A stretch of 15,290 nt of DNA from CAYLHF01 sp964383365 (GTDB lineage Bacteria > Bacteroidota > Rhodothermia > Rhodothermales > UBA10348): contig CAYLHF010000051.1 in assembly GCA_964383365.1 (NCBI GenBank), forward strand, positions 1-15,290, given 5' to 3'. Positions 6,477 through 14,071 of the stretch are shown one piece after another. The translations under genes were made by a program, and so were the position numbers. Position 1 is the stretch's first letter; each line of letters begins with the position of its first letter. The notes under the pieces are model-generated. The model saw nothing but the letters and a program-made list of their open reading frames with translations. It made no database searches and was not told the origin of the DNA.

Positions 6477-9437
6477 ATGTCAAACTTGAGTAATCATGAC
6501 CCTTCGGCCACTCAAAAAATTGAGCGCCTTGACGGCGAGGCTTCTCTGGAGGCAGAGCTACGGTCTCTTCGCGCATATTCGACTCTTCAGGAAAGGCGGG
6601 TAGAGGCGTTACTCAAACTTCCGGCGGTGGCTGAGGAACTGGATGATAAATCTTTCATGCAGAAAGGACTCGGCTTCGCAGAAGACCTGACCGGAAGCCA
6701 GATCTCCTTTATCCACTTCATCTCGGATAATGCCGCAACGATCGACGAGATCACGTGGTCTGACCGGACCCTGGATGTGTATTGCGAGGTGGCGACACGA
6801 GAGCACTCTCCAATATCAGAGGCCGGTATCTGGGCAGATGCGGTGCGTTCGGAGGTTCCAGTCGTTTTCAATGATTATAACGGATACGAGAAGAAATGCG
6901 GTCTTCCGGAGGACCACTCTCCGCTATCTCGCCTCATCAGCGTTCCGGTGCTGGATCGGGATGTGGTTACCATGGTGGTCGGAGTCGGAAACAAGGACAC
7001 CGATTACTCAGACGATGATGTCGAGACCGTACAACTCCTGGCCAATGAAATATGGAGAATCGTTCAACATCGCAGGATAGAAAAAGCCCACATCGATACG
7101 GAGGAGCGATACAGATCCCTGTTTGAGGAGACGCCTATATCGCTCTGGGAGGAAGAAATGTCAGATCTACTCGAGTATCTGGACGAGCTGAAACGTAGCG
7201 GCATATCCGATCTGAGACTTTATTTTGAGGAGCATCCTGAAGACGTGATCCTTTGTGCCCAAAAGGTGCGTGTCGTAGATGTGAACGAGGCGACGCTCAA
7301 CTTGCATGAGGTGACTGAAAAGGAATGTCTCATTGGTCCCCTCGACAAAGTACTATCCAGTTCATCCTACGATTCTTTTACGGAAATACTGATTGCCCTA
7401 TCAGACGGAAAGAAGCTGCTCGTCTGTGAGTCGGAACTGGAGACCGAGTCGGGGGAGAGCAAGCGAGTCCTGGTTCAATTCAATCTGGTAGGAGATGTTG
7501 AGACCGGTTCCGGTAATCGCGCAATTGTGGCTACGATCGATATCACGAATAGGTCGAATTCCGAAGAGCGTCTTCGTCAGTTCGAAGAGATCGTATCGAG
7601 TACACCCGACATGCTCGCTATGCTCGATCGAGAGTTCGTCTACGTGACCGCAAATACGGCCTACCTGAATACTATCGGAAAAACCAGAGATGAGGTGATT
7701 GGTGCGAAAGCCCAAGACATATTCGACGGTGATTATTTCACGGAGTCCATTCTCCCTCGTGCCCGTACGTGCTTCGAGGGAGAAATAGTTCGTTTTCAGC
7801 GGTGGATCGCGTTTAACGGGATGGAAAGGCGATTCATGGATATCACGTATTCTCCTTACCCCGCAGATTCGGACGAGATTCTGGGATTCGTTGTTGCTGC
7901 CCGGGACATCACAGAGTTGAAGAGGGCTGAAGAAGATCTCGAAAGGCTCGCCCTGGCAATTCATCAGGCCGCAGAAACTATCGTGATTACCGATGCCGAT
8001 GCGATAATAGAGTATGTCAATCCGGCTTTCGAACGAATCTCCGGCTACACGGCAGAAGAGGCCATAGGATCGAATCCGAGGATTCTGAGTAGTGGCGAAC
8101 AGGATGCAACATTCTACGAAACCATGTGGAAGGCACTCGTTGCCGGAAAGCACTGGAAGGGCCGGTTCGTAAATCGTAGAAAAGACGGATCGTTTTACAC
8201 CGAAGAGGCGACTATTACTCCGGTTCTGGACGAGTCAGGTGTAATAATTAATTACGTCGCTGTGAAGCACGATATCACGGACCAATTGAAATTTCAGGAG
8301 CAGGCACGTCAGTCTCAGAAAATGGAGTCCGTCGGACTTCTGGCCGGCGGGGTTGCACACGATTTCAACAATCTTCTCGGCGTGATTATCGGTCATTCGG
8401 AAATGGCTCTGGAGACGTGTGATCCGTCTGACCCTGAGTATTCCTCCCTGAAATCAATACTCGGTGCCGGGTTGCGATCGGCGGAGCTGACGAAGCAACT
8501 TCTGGCGTTTGCGCGCAAACAGACAGTTAGTCCCAGAGATGTCGATCTCAACGAAGCCATCGACAAAAACCTCAAGATGACGCGACGCCTCATTGGTGAA
8601 AATATCGATTTGAATTGGCACCCGTCCACGGAGTCCATAAAAATCTATATTGATCCTGTGCAGTTGGATCAGGTGCTGACCAACCTGTGTCTCAATGCGA
8701 GAGATGCGATAGTGGGTACCGGTTCACTTCAAATCAGATCGGCTGTTGTCTCGATGGATCGCAGTGAGATTGGAGATCCTGACACTTCCCCGGGTGATTT
8801 TGGAGTCTTGTCCGTGACCGACAGCGGAACGGGAATGGGGGCGAAAGTCATGGAGAAGATATTTGATCCGTTTTTTACGACAAAGGAGGTCGGCAACGGC
8901 ACGGGACTCGGATTATCGACCGTGTTTGGTATCGTGAAGCAGAACGCCGGTTTTATTAAGGTGAATAGCAATCTGGGAGCTGGATCCACATTTGACATAT
9001 ACCTCCCTATTTGTCACGAAGAAGCACCAGCCGAAGCGGTGTCGAACCTGCCCAAAGACATTGCCTGCGGAACAGAAACCATTCTCGTCGTTGAGGATGA
9101 ATCTTATCTTGTGGATCTTATACAGAAAATACTCGACCGCGGCGGCTATCGGGTACTTACGACATCGAGTCCAGAGGAAGCTCTTGGTATCGCGGCTTCT
9201 ATCTCAGAGCCGATGGATCTAGTGATCACTGATGTCATTATGCCGAAGATGAACGGACGAAGTCTGGTAAAGCGCCTTACAGAGGACCACCCTGGTTTAA
9301 GAAGTCTTTTCATGTCTGGATACACAGCAGATATTATCTCGAAGAGAGGTGTGCTGGAAGAGGGCGTGAATTTCTTACAGAAGCCGTTCTCGCGATCCGA
9401 TCTGTTAAAAAAAGTCCGAGAAATATTGGATGAATGA
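6477..9437 (+). CDS. Soluble hybrid sensor histidine kinase (GAF, PAS repeats, HisKA, HATPase, receiver)
   Basis: The product is 986 aa with no signal peptide or membrane segment, so it should act in the cytoplasm. Residues about 55-200 form a GAF domain (GSQISFIHF, EAGIWAD, VGVGNKDTDYSDDD). Residues about 205-360 form a PAS module of the type with a helical insertion (PISLWEEE, YLDELKRSGISDLR, RVVDVNEATL). PAS domains follow at about 365-480 and 490-602. The HisKA helix GLLAGGVAHDFNNLL has phospho-acceptor His628 and resembles NtrB-like kinases. The ATPase shows the N box (NLCLNARDA, N736/N740), the D-x-G-x-G box (DSGTGMG), and an F/G2 region (FDPFFTTKEVGNGTGLGLS). The C-terminal receiver has E873/D874, phospho-acceptor D919, S947 and K969, all intact. 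It is divergent from the receptor operon, which also seems to include a receiver protein, so it could control that module. The sensed signal is unknown. Confidence 0.95.
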   Translation: MSNLSNHDPSATQKIERLDGEASLEAELRSLRAYSTLQERRVEALLKLPAVAEELDDKSFMQKGLGFAEDLTGSQISFIHFISDNAATIDEITWSDRTLDVYCEVATREHSPISEAGIWADAVRSEVPVVFNDYNGYEKKCGLPEDHSPLSRLISVPVLDRDVVTMVVGVGNKDTDYSDDDVETVQLLANEIWRIVQHRRIEKAHIDTEERYRSLFEETPISLWEEEMSDLLEYLDELKRSGISDLRLYFEEHPEDVILCAQKVRVVDVNEATLNLHEVTEKECLIGPLDKVLSSSSYDSFTEILIALSDGKKLLVCESELETESGESKRVLVQFNLVGDVETGSGNRAIVATIDITNRSNSEERLRQFEEIVSSTPDMLAMLDREFVYVTANTAYLNTIGKTRDEVIGAKAQDIFDGDYFTESILPRARTCFEGEIVRFQRWIAFNGMERRFMDITYSPYPADSDEILGFVVAARDITELKRAEEDLERLALAIHQAAETIVITDADAIIEYVNPAFERISGYTAEEAIGSNPRILSSGEQDATFYETMWKALVAGKHWKGRFVNRRKDGSFYTEEATITPVLDESGVIINYVAVKHDITDQLKFQEQARQSQKMESVGLLAGGVAHDFNNLLGVIIGHSEMALETCDPSDPEYSSLKSILGAGLRSAELTKQLLAFARKQTVSPRDVDLNEAIDKNLKMTRRLIGENIDLNWHPSTESIKIYIDPVQLDQVLTNLCLNARDAIVGTGSLQIRSAVVSMDRSEIGDPDTSPGDFGVLSVTDSGTGMGAKVMEKIFDPFFTTKEVGNGTGLGLSTVFGIVKQNAGFIKVNSNLGAGSTFDIYLPICHEEAPAEAVSNLPKDIACGTETILVVEDESYLVDLIQKILDRGGYRVLTTSSPEEALGIAASISEPMDLVITDVIMPKMNGRSLVKRLTEDHPGLRSLFMSGYTADIISKRGVLEEGVNFLQKPFSRSDLLKKVREILDE

Positions 9438-9595
9438 ATGTCGTCAATCAGTGTACGATTCCCACATTTGGCGCGCCGGTAGTCGGGCTGTTCTAGCTGC
9501 TGGTAATTGGGGGGTATGCGTTAATTTCTCCCACATTAATCGATCGATCTGATCCGTAAGATCTTAGCGGCATGTGTTACAAGGAGCTGGCGCAC

Positions 9596-9638
9596 AAAAA
9601 AAAACCCGAAGTCATTACCGGGTAACAACTACGGGTTT
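9596..9638 (-). terminator. Rho-independent terminator after tRNA-Asp
   Basis: Read on the minus strand, AAACCCG (from 9638) pairs with CGGGTTT (to 9602). Inside it are a U-U mismatch, an AGU/ACU pairing, two G-U wobbles, UUAC/GUAA and a CCG loop. A run of T continues to 9596. The wobbles exist only in minus-strand RNA (the plus strand has C-A mismatches there), so the element is biased to stop the tRNA transcript. It starts 6 bases beyond the tRNA-Asp 3' end. Confidence 0.88.
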
Positions 9639-9643
9639 ATATG

Positions 9644-9718
9644 CGGTTCGGACGGGACTCGAACCCGCGACCTCCGCCGTGACAGGGCGGCGTTCTAACC
9701 AAACTGAACTACCGAACC
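9644..9718 (-). tRNA. tRNA-Asp (GTC)
   Basis: It folds as a 75-nt cloverleaf. The acceptor stem is GGTTCGG/CCGAACC, the D stem GTTC/GAAC, and the anticodon stem CCGCC/GGCGG with loop CTGTCAC, giving anticodon GTC. The T stem is GCGGG/CCCGT with loop TTCGAGT. The discriminator base is G73, as expected for tRNA-Asp. The 3' CCA is not fully encoded (GCA follows the acceptor stem). It lies 106 bp downstream of tRNA-Phe on the same strand and is followed by the terminator. Confidence 0.97.
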
Positions 9719-9750
9719 GGTTCGAGAGGGCTGTGCTCTCAAACAGAGCG

Positions 9751-9782
9751 CAATAATACGCTTTGTCGTCGAGCAGGCGCAA
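9751..9782 (-). promoter_or_regulatory. Candidate separate promoter for tRNA-Asp
   Basis: On the minus strand a TTG (9782-9780) is followed after 21 bp by TATTATTG (9758-9751), one mismatch from TAnnTTTG. This is the same layout and spacing as the promoter before tRNA-Phe. It would start transcription about 25 nt before the tRNA 5' end. Readthrough from the tRNA-Phe promoter is the alternative. Confidence 0.35.
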
Positions 9783-9824
9783 CTCCAAAACGTTGAGGAA
9801 ACGATGGAGTCCGTCGAATCGATG

Positions 9825-9897
9825 TGGTCAGGGGGAGAATTGAACTCCCGACACCAGGATTTTCAGTCCTGTGCTCTACCAACTGAGCTACCTGACC
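9825..9897 (-). tRNA. tRNA-Phe (GAA)
   Basis: It folds as a 73-nt cloverleaf. The acceptor stem is GGTCAGG/CCTGACC, the D stem GCTC/GAGC, and the anticodon stem CAGGA/TCCTG with loop CTGAAAA, giving anticodon GAA. The T stem is GGGAG/CTCCC with loop TTCAATT. The discriminator base is A73, as expected for Phe. CCA is not encoded. No terminator is seen between it and tRNA-Asp. Confidence 0.97.
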
Positions 9898-9909
9898 GGA
9901 CAAGAGCGC

Positions 9910-9944
9910 CAAATATAGTGCGCTTCCCGAAGCGGAGTCAACAA
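9910..9944 (-). promoter_or_regulatory. Promoter for the tRNA-Phe/tRNA-Asp unit
   Basis: On the minus strand, TTGTTGAC (from 9944) is followed 21 bp later by TATATTTG (9917-9910). This is an exact TAnnTTTG box with a TTG-type -33 element at the expected distance. It can equally be read as TTGACT-18 bp-TATATT, a sigma-70-like layout. It ends 12 bp before the tRNA-Phe 5' end, as expected for a short leader. The spacer contains an inverted repeat, CGCTTC-CC-GAAGCG on the plus strand (9921-9934). Confidence 0.72.
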
Positions 9945-10063
9945 CGATTGACGTTCACGGTCGGTTTCACGTTGAGTTTACACGAGCGCTAGGACAAGAT
10001 GTAGGTAGCTCTTCTCCGATCTGTCGATGCCCCGTACTGATTATGCATCGTACGGTCCAGTAA

Positions 10064-10942
10064 TCAAGCTTTACGCGCGCCCCACATGAGTTTGGCTCGT
10101 AGCGTTTCGAAATAGTCATTTCCGGCAGGACGGATAAGTCGAACAACATGGTCAGCTTTGCGAATCCGGATCGAACTTCCTGACCCAGGATTGGAGTCCG
10201 TCATCCCGTCGCGTGTAAAAACCCACTTCTTGTCTTCGTCGAGTACGCGGATATCCAGAACCGAGTCGTCTCGGAGCACGACGGGCCGAACACTGAGCGT
10301 GTGAGGTGCGACCGCGGAAATCAACATGTTGTTGCACGTTGGAGCGATAATTGGACCTCCGACCGCAAGCGAATACGCCGTTGAACCGGTCGGCGTAGCG
10401 ATGATGAGACCGTCGGCCCAATATATGTTAAGGAGGGTATCATCAATATGAACCTCGATAGCAAGCAGGCCCGTCATGCTGCTTCCCTGAACGGTGAATT
10501 CATTTAGTGCCCATGATCGTTGGGCCGTGTTTTCCCCGGAGACAGAGGCTTCCAACACCATCCGATCCTCTACGGAATAATTCCCCGACTCCAGTGCTAC
10601 GAGGGTTGCATTCAGTTGAGCTACCTCTACGGGGGCGAGAAATCCCAATCGACCGAGGTTTACGCCCAGGACAGGTGTCTGGGAGCCGTTCAGTTCGTGG
10701 ACGGTATTCAGGAGCGTGCCGTCACCACCAAATGAAAAAACCGCATCCACGCGATCCCCGAGCGTGCGCGAGGAGTTGGCCTCACAGAGCTCACTCGATA
10801 CGAGTTCTCTTTCTGACAACCCGGCTGCGAGTCGCTCCTGAAGCAGAAACGATCGGTTGGTCTCTACCAGATTGAGCACGAATGCTGCCACCGGCATCCA
10901 GAGTTCCGGCTTATTCGTATTGCCTGTTATTCCAATTCGCAT
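10064..10942 (-). CDS. nadK: NAD kinase
   Basis: The product is 292 aa, the usual size for ATP-dependent NAD kinase, which phosphorylates NAD+ to NADP+ in the cytoplasm. The signature GGDGT is at residues 72-76, with D74 as the catalytic base. It is followed by LGVNLGRLGFLAP, the NE pair of ALNEFTV (N147/E148), and DGLIIATPTGSTAYSLAVGGP (TPTGSTAYS at 183-191), all diagnostic of the family. The frame is open to 10999, but MRIGITGNTNK at 10942 matches the first strand of the fold and is the better start. No strong Shine-Dalgarno sequence precedes it. It is transcribed towards the tRNA genes and away from the flavoprotein gene, from which it is separated by 212 bp. Confidence 0.96.
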   Translation of the reverse strand: MRIGITGNTNKPELWMPVAAFVLNLVETNRSFLLQERLAAGLSERELVSSELCEANSSRTLGDRVDAVFSFGGDGTLLNTVHELNGSQTPVLGVNLGRLGFLAPVEVAQLNATLVALESGNYSVEDRMVLEASVSGENTAQRSWALNEFTVQGSSMTGLLAIEVHIDDTLLNIYWADGLIIATPTGSTAYSLAVGGPIIAPTCNNMLISAVAPHTLSVRPVVLRDDSVLDIRVLDEDKKWVFTRDGMTDSNPGSGSSIRIRKADHVVRLIRPAGNDYFETLRAKLMWGARKA

Positions 10943-11048
10943 ATCGAAAAGATACTTCTGCCGGATGATAGTCGCGCCGCTAATTCTATGGTGTAACATC
11001 GGATCGTTGTGCGGGACGTATATTCTACATCAGCGTATCGGTCGGTGA

Positions 11049-11070
11049 TCGAGAGATCCTTCGGTCTCGA
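11049..11070. repeat. Imperfect inverted repeat upstream of the flavoprotein gene
   Basis: TCGAGA and TCTCGA flank a 10-nt centre that can add a small CC-TTC-GG pairing with a bulge. No T run follows on either strand, so a terminator is unlikely. It directly abuts the 17-bp repeats and could be part of one operator. Short arms mean low certainty. Confidence 0.3.
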
Positions 11071-11114
11071 CGATGCCTTGCTCATGTCGATGCCTTGCTT
11101 TCGACGATGCCTCC
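11071..11114. repeat. 17-bp tandem direct repeat, about 2.6 units, upstream of the flavoprotein gene
   Basis: CGATGCCTTGCT starts at 11071 and again at 11088, and CGATGCCT starts at 11105, giving a fixed 17-bp period. It lies 41 bp before the ATG of the flavoprotein gene and within the 212-bp divergent region shared with nadK. It may be a regulator-binding array or a replication-slippage product. Confidence 0.6.
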
Positions 11115-11154
11115 AGCCTGAACGACCATTTACCGGTACCATTACGAATAGCGA

Positions 11155-12456
11155 ATGCGCGACATCGTCATAATCGGCAACGGAATAAGCGGCGTCACGG
11201 CGGCAAGATTCATCCGGAAACGTTCGGATGCTGCCATTACGATCGTCTCGTCGGAGTCGCCTTATTTCATCTCTCGGACGGCGCTTATGTATGCGTACAT
11301 GGGGCAGATACGCTATGAGGATCTCAAACCATATCCTGATTCGTTCTGGGCGAGGAACCGGATAACTCTCATACAGGCCCATGCGATAGCCATACGAACA
11401 AAGGAACGGGTGGTAGAGCTGGCATCAGGGGAACACCTGTCCTTCGATACCCTCATTCTGGCTACGGGGTCCAGACCGAACCGATTCGGCTGGCAGGGAG
11501 AATTTCTACCGGGAGCACAGGGACTCTACAGTATGCAAGACCTGGCTTCGCTGGAACAACATTCGAAAGAGGCTTCGGCTGCGGTAGTCGTCGGGGGTGG
11601 TCTAATCGGTGTAGAATTGGTCGAAATGTTTCTTTCAAGGGGTATCCATGTCACTTTTCTCGTTCGTGAAGAGCAGTATATGGAGTATCTGTTTGCTCCC
11701 ACGGAATCAGAGATGATCTGGCGTCACATCAAACGCCATGGAGTCGATCTGAGACTGGGGACCGAGGTCAAACGAATTATCCCTGGTGACGACGGACGGG
11801 TAGCCGCGGTCGAGACCACGGCTGGAGATCGCATCGATGCGACCATAGTAGGGCTCGCCGTGGGCGTACACCCGAATGCAGATCTTGCTGTCACGTCAGA
11901 TATAGATACGAACAGAGGCATTCTTGTTGATTCGCGATTCCAGACTTCGGAAGAAGGGATCTATGCGATAGGCGACTGCGCTGAATTTCGGGAGGATCTC
12001 GAAAATGGTCGGCGGATCGAACAACTCTGGTACTCGGGCCGTGCCCAGGGGAGAAGATTGGGGTTGAATCTGACGGGAGAATCCCGTCCTTACGCGCAGG
12101 ACGTATTCTATAATTCTGCCAAATTTTTCGATCTCGAATATCATACGTATGGCACTGTACCTCCGACCCTGTCTCCCAAACACAACGAAGTGATCTATCG
12201 AGATCCATTAAAGGAACAGCTTCTAAGAATCGTATATATAGAAGAGTCCCATGAAGTTATCGGATTCAACTCGCTTGGAGTTCGGCTGTCTCAAGAGGTA
12301 TGTGTCGGCTGGATACGATCGGGTGTCGGCATAGAACATGTCATTGACAGACTCAAAGAGGCCGATTTCGGGGAAGAATTCTCGCGGAGTATCAATTCCG
12401 AAGTTATCGGGATTCTGCAATCTCAACTGACTGACATCCGTCCGGTGTTAACCTGA
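11155..12456 (+). CDS. FAD-dependent NAD(P)H oxidoreductase (pyridine-nucleotide-disulfide reductase fold)
   Basis: The product is 433 aa. The FAD-binding Rossmann motif GNGISG is at residues 8-13, ATGSRP at 103-108, the second dinucleotide-binding motif GGGLIGVE at 147-154, and the second FAD motif YAIGDCAEF at 270-278 (D274). This order defines the Pyr_redox_2 family. There is no redox-active CxxC pair, so it is not a dithiol reductase. It resembles ferredoxin/rubredoxin reductases and the flavin part of nitrite reductase large subunits. A C-terminal part after about residue 310 (YNSAKFFDLEYHTYG) may mediate partner contact. The stop codon (12454-12456) directly abuts the ATG of the iron-sulfur membrane protein gene, so the two are translationally coupled and probably work together, passing electrons from NAD(P)H. 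No clear ribosome-binding site is seen. The acceptor is unknown. Confidence 0.9.
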   Translation: MRDIVIIGNGISGVTAARFIRKRSDAAITIVSSESPYFISRTALMYAYMGQIRYEDLKPYPDSFWARNRITLIQAHAIAIRTKERVVELASGEHLSFDTLILATGSRPNRFGWQGEFLPGAQGLYSMQDLASLEQHSKEASAAVVVGGGLIGVELVEMFLSRGIHVTFLVREEQYMEYLFAPTESEMIWRHIKRHGVDLRLGTEVKRIIPGDDGRVAAVETTAGDRIDATIVGLAVGVHPNADLAVTSDIDTNRGILVDSRFQTSEEGIYAIGDCAEFREDLENGRRIEQLWYSGRAQGRRLGLNLTGESRPYAQDVFYNSAKFFDLEYHTYGTVPPTLSPKHNEVIYRDPLKEQLLRIVYIEESHEVIGFNSLGVRLSQEVCVGWIRSGVGIEHVIDRLKEADFGEEFSRSINSEVIGILQSQLTDIRPVLT

Positions 12457-14004
12457 ATGTCTATGTCAAAGGAGCATCACAGCCTTTCGTTATCAGACAT
12501 CCGCGGAATGTCCGTCTATCCGATCGTCCGACATCTATTGGGAGCAGGTGTCGTCTTTTTCATACTGTCCGTAATAGGTTCTCCGGTATTCTATCCGACG
12601 ACGTCTCTGGTGCTCGCCACCGGTTTTGCACTCTCCGGACTCGTTCTTCAGGTATTCACAGATTCTGCCCAGATCGAAAGGGGAGCGTGGTTTACCCATT
12701 CTATACCCGGTCGGGTACTGATGGCCGGTATATTTTTCACATGTGTGGCACTGGCCGGTGCCGGCACGGTATTTCCGCAGAGTCTTTTCGGATTGGGCAT
12801 TATTCTGGTGGGATTCGGGAGTTGGCGACTCATTGTGTCTCGATACCGCCGGGATACGGTTGGCGTCAGAAATTCGGACATACAGACGAATGCGGTGGTC
12901 TCGCGCGGTGCAGCTGGGTGGTTGCTCGGACTCGTGTTTACCGGCTTTTATGTTCTGGTATACTGGTTCCCGGATGCGTTGGAGGGACTGATCAGAACCA
13001 CAGACGGCCTGAGTCAGATCATGCGGGGGCGCGCATCGGATCAGTGGTTCATGTATGGTCTGTTTTACTCCATGTCGGTTGGAATCATGGGTATTCGGGC
13101 GTTCTACAGGTACCGGCACGATCGATACCAGGTCATGAAGATTTTCTCTGTCGTGTTTTTTCAGGTGATCCTGTCTTTCGTCGTACCGTCGATACTGGTT
13201 CTGTTCAGTAAACCAGAGTTTTATTTTACCTACTTCTGGCCGCTGAAATGGCAATATCTCTGGCCGGGTGACTACGGATTCGGATGGATTCTACGCGACG
13301 GAGGCAGGTTGGGGGTATTCATGGTGTTCTGGGGGGCTGTCATGACGCTGGTCGTAACACCTGTTCTGACCTACTTCTTCGGGAAACGGTGGTATTGCTC
13401 CTGGGTCTGCGGTTGTGGCGGTCTGGCGGAGACGCTGGGGGATCCTTTCCGGCACCTGGCAGACTACTCCGTCCGGGCATGGCGGATCGAGCGTTGGCTG
13501 ATCTACTCCGTTCTGGCAGTGATTCTTGCGGCAACCGCCCTGATCTGGACTAACTCGGCGCTTGAGGGGGCCATTCTGGGAGGGATATCAGGGACCGTGG
13601 CACGTGTGTACGGATTCCTGGTAGGATCCGTCTGGGCCGGAGTGATCGGCGTTGGATTCTATCCGCTGATGGGAAATCGGGTCTGGTGTCGATTCGGATG
13701 CCCCATGGCCGCGCTTCTGGGTCTTCAACAGAAATATTTCTCCCGATTCCGGATTACGACGAACGGCGGGCAGTGTATCTCGTGCGGAAACTGCTCGACG
13801 TATTGCGAAATGGGTATTGATGTTCGCTCCTACGCCCAGCGGGGACAGGATATCGTGCGCGGTTCCTGCGTGGGTTGTGGGATCTGTTCGACGGTCTGCC
13901 CGAGAGGAGTACTAAAACTCGAAAACGGGCCAAGAGCGACGCGTACGCTCGATCCGCTGCTGGTTCACAGCGAAGATGTCGATGTCCTTCCGCGGTCCGT
14001 CTGA
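12457..14004 (+). CDS. Polytopic membrane protein with two [4Fe-4S] clusters (NapH/CcoG/NosR-like)
   Basis: The product is 515 aa. Hydrophobic segments suggest roughly eight to ten membrane spans, for example about 26-48, 88-126, 154-172, 228-250, 286-308, 348-364 and 384-404. Cysteine motifs after the spans are WYCSWVCGCGG (C314, C318, C320) and VWCRFGCP (C411, C415), the paired motifs of the NapH/CcoG-like Fer4_5 family. Then come two ferredoxin-type cluster sites, C440/C443/C446/C450 and C471/C474/C477/C481. The first site ends CEMG instead of CP. The first Met-Ser-Met is used as start because it directly follows the flavoprotein stop. Family members move electrons across or along the membrane or help assemble metalloproteins. 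With the coupled flavoprotein, an NAD(P)H-linked membrane redox function is the best inference. The exact acceptor is unknown, and no nap, nos or cco gene is in the window. Confidence 0.88.
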   Translation: MSMSKEHHSLSLSDIRGMSVYPIVRHLLGAGVVFFILSVIGSPVFYPTTSLVLATGFALSGLVLQVFTDSAQIERGAWFTHSIPGRVLMAGIFFTCVALAGAGTVFPQSLFGLGIILVGFGSWRLIVSRYRRDTVGVRNSDIQTNAVVSRGAAGWLLGLVFTGFYVLVYWFPDALEGLIRTTDGLSQIMRGRASDQWFMYGLFYSMSVGIMGIRAFYRYRHDRYQVMKIFSVVFFQVILSFVVPSILVLFSKPEFYFTYFWPLKWQYLWPGDYGFGWILRDGGRLGVFMVFWGAVMTLVVTPVLTYFFGKRWYCSWVCGCGGLAETLGDPFRHLADYSVRAWRIERWLIYSVLAVILAATALIWTNSALEGAILGGISGTVARVYGFLVGSVWAGVIGVGFYPLMGNRVWCRFGCPMAALLGLQQKYFSRFRITTNGGQCISCGNCSTYCEMGIDVRSYAQRGQDIVRGSCVGCGICSTVCPRGVLKLENGPRATRTLDPLLVHSEDVDVLPRSV

Positions 14005-14071
14005 GTGTTCATGTGAGAGGTTATATTCCGTTCCTTTGGGTGTCTTGGGATGAAAACCCCTGACGCTGCCG

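Noticed and set aside
9521..9539. TTAAT/ATTAA dyad after the kinase gene as a terminator
   Set aside because: The stem is 5 bp, AT-only and has no T run.
9574..9992. Short plus-strand open frames across the tRNA region
   Set aside because: They run antisense through two well-folded tRNA genes and their promoter and terminator.
12535..13254. 239-aa minus-strand frame opposite the Fe-S membrane protein gene
   Set aside because: It is the antisense of a clear membrane protein, with no recognisable motif or ribosome-binding site.
221..14071. Three intergenic gaps of exactly 67 bp (221-287, 3204-3270, 14005-14071)
   Set aside because: The sequences share no visible similarity, so equal length is taken as coincidence.
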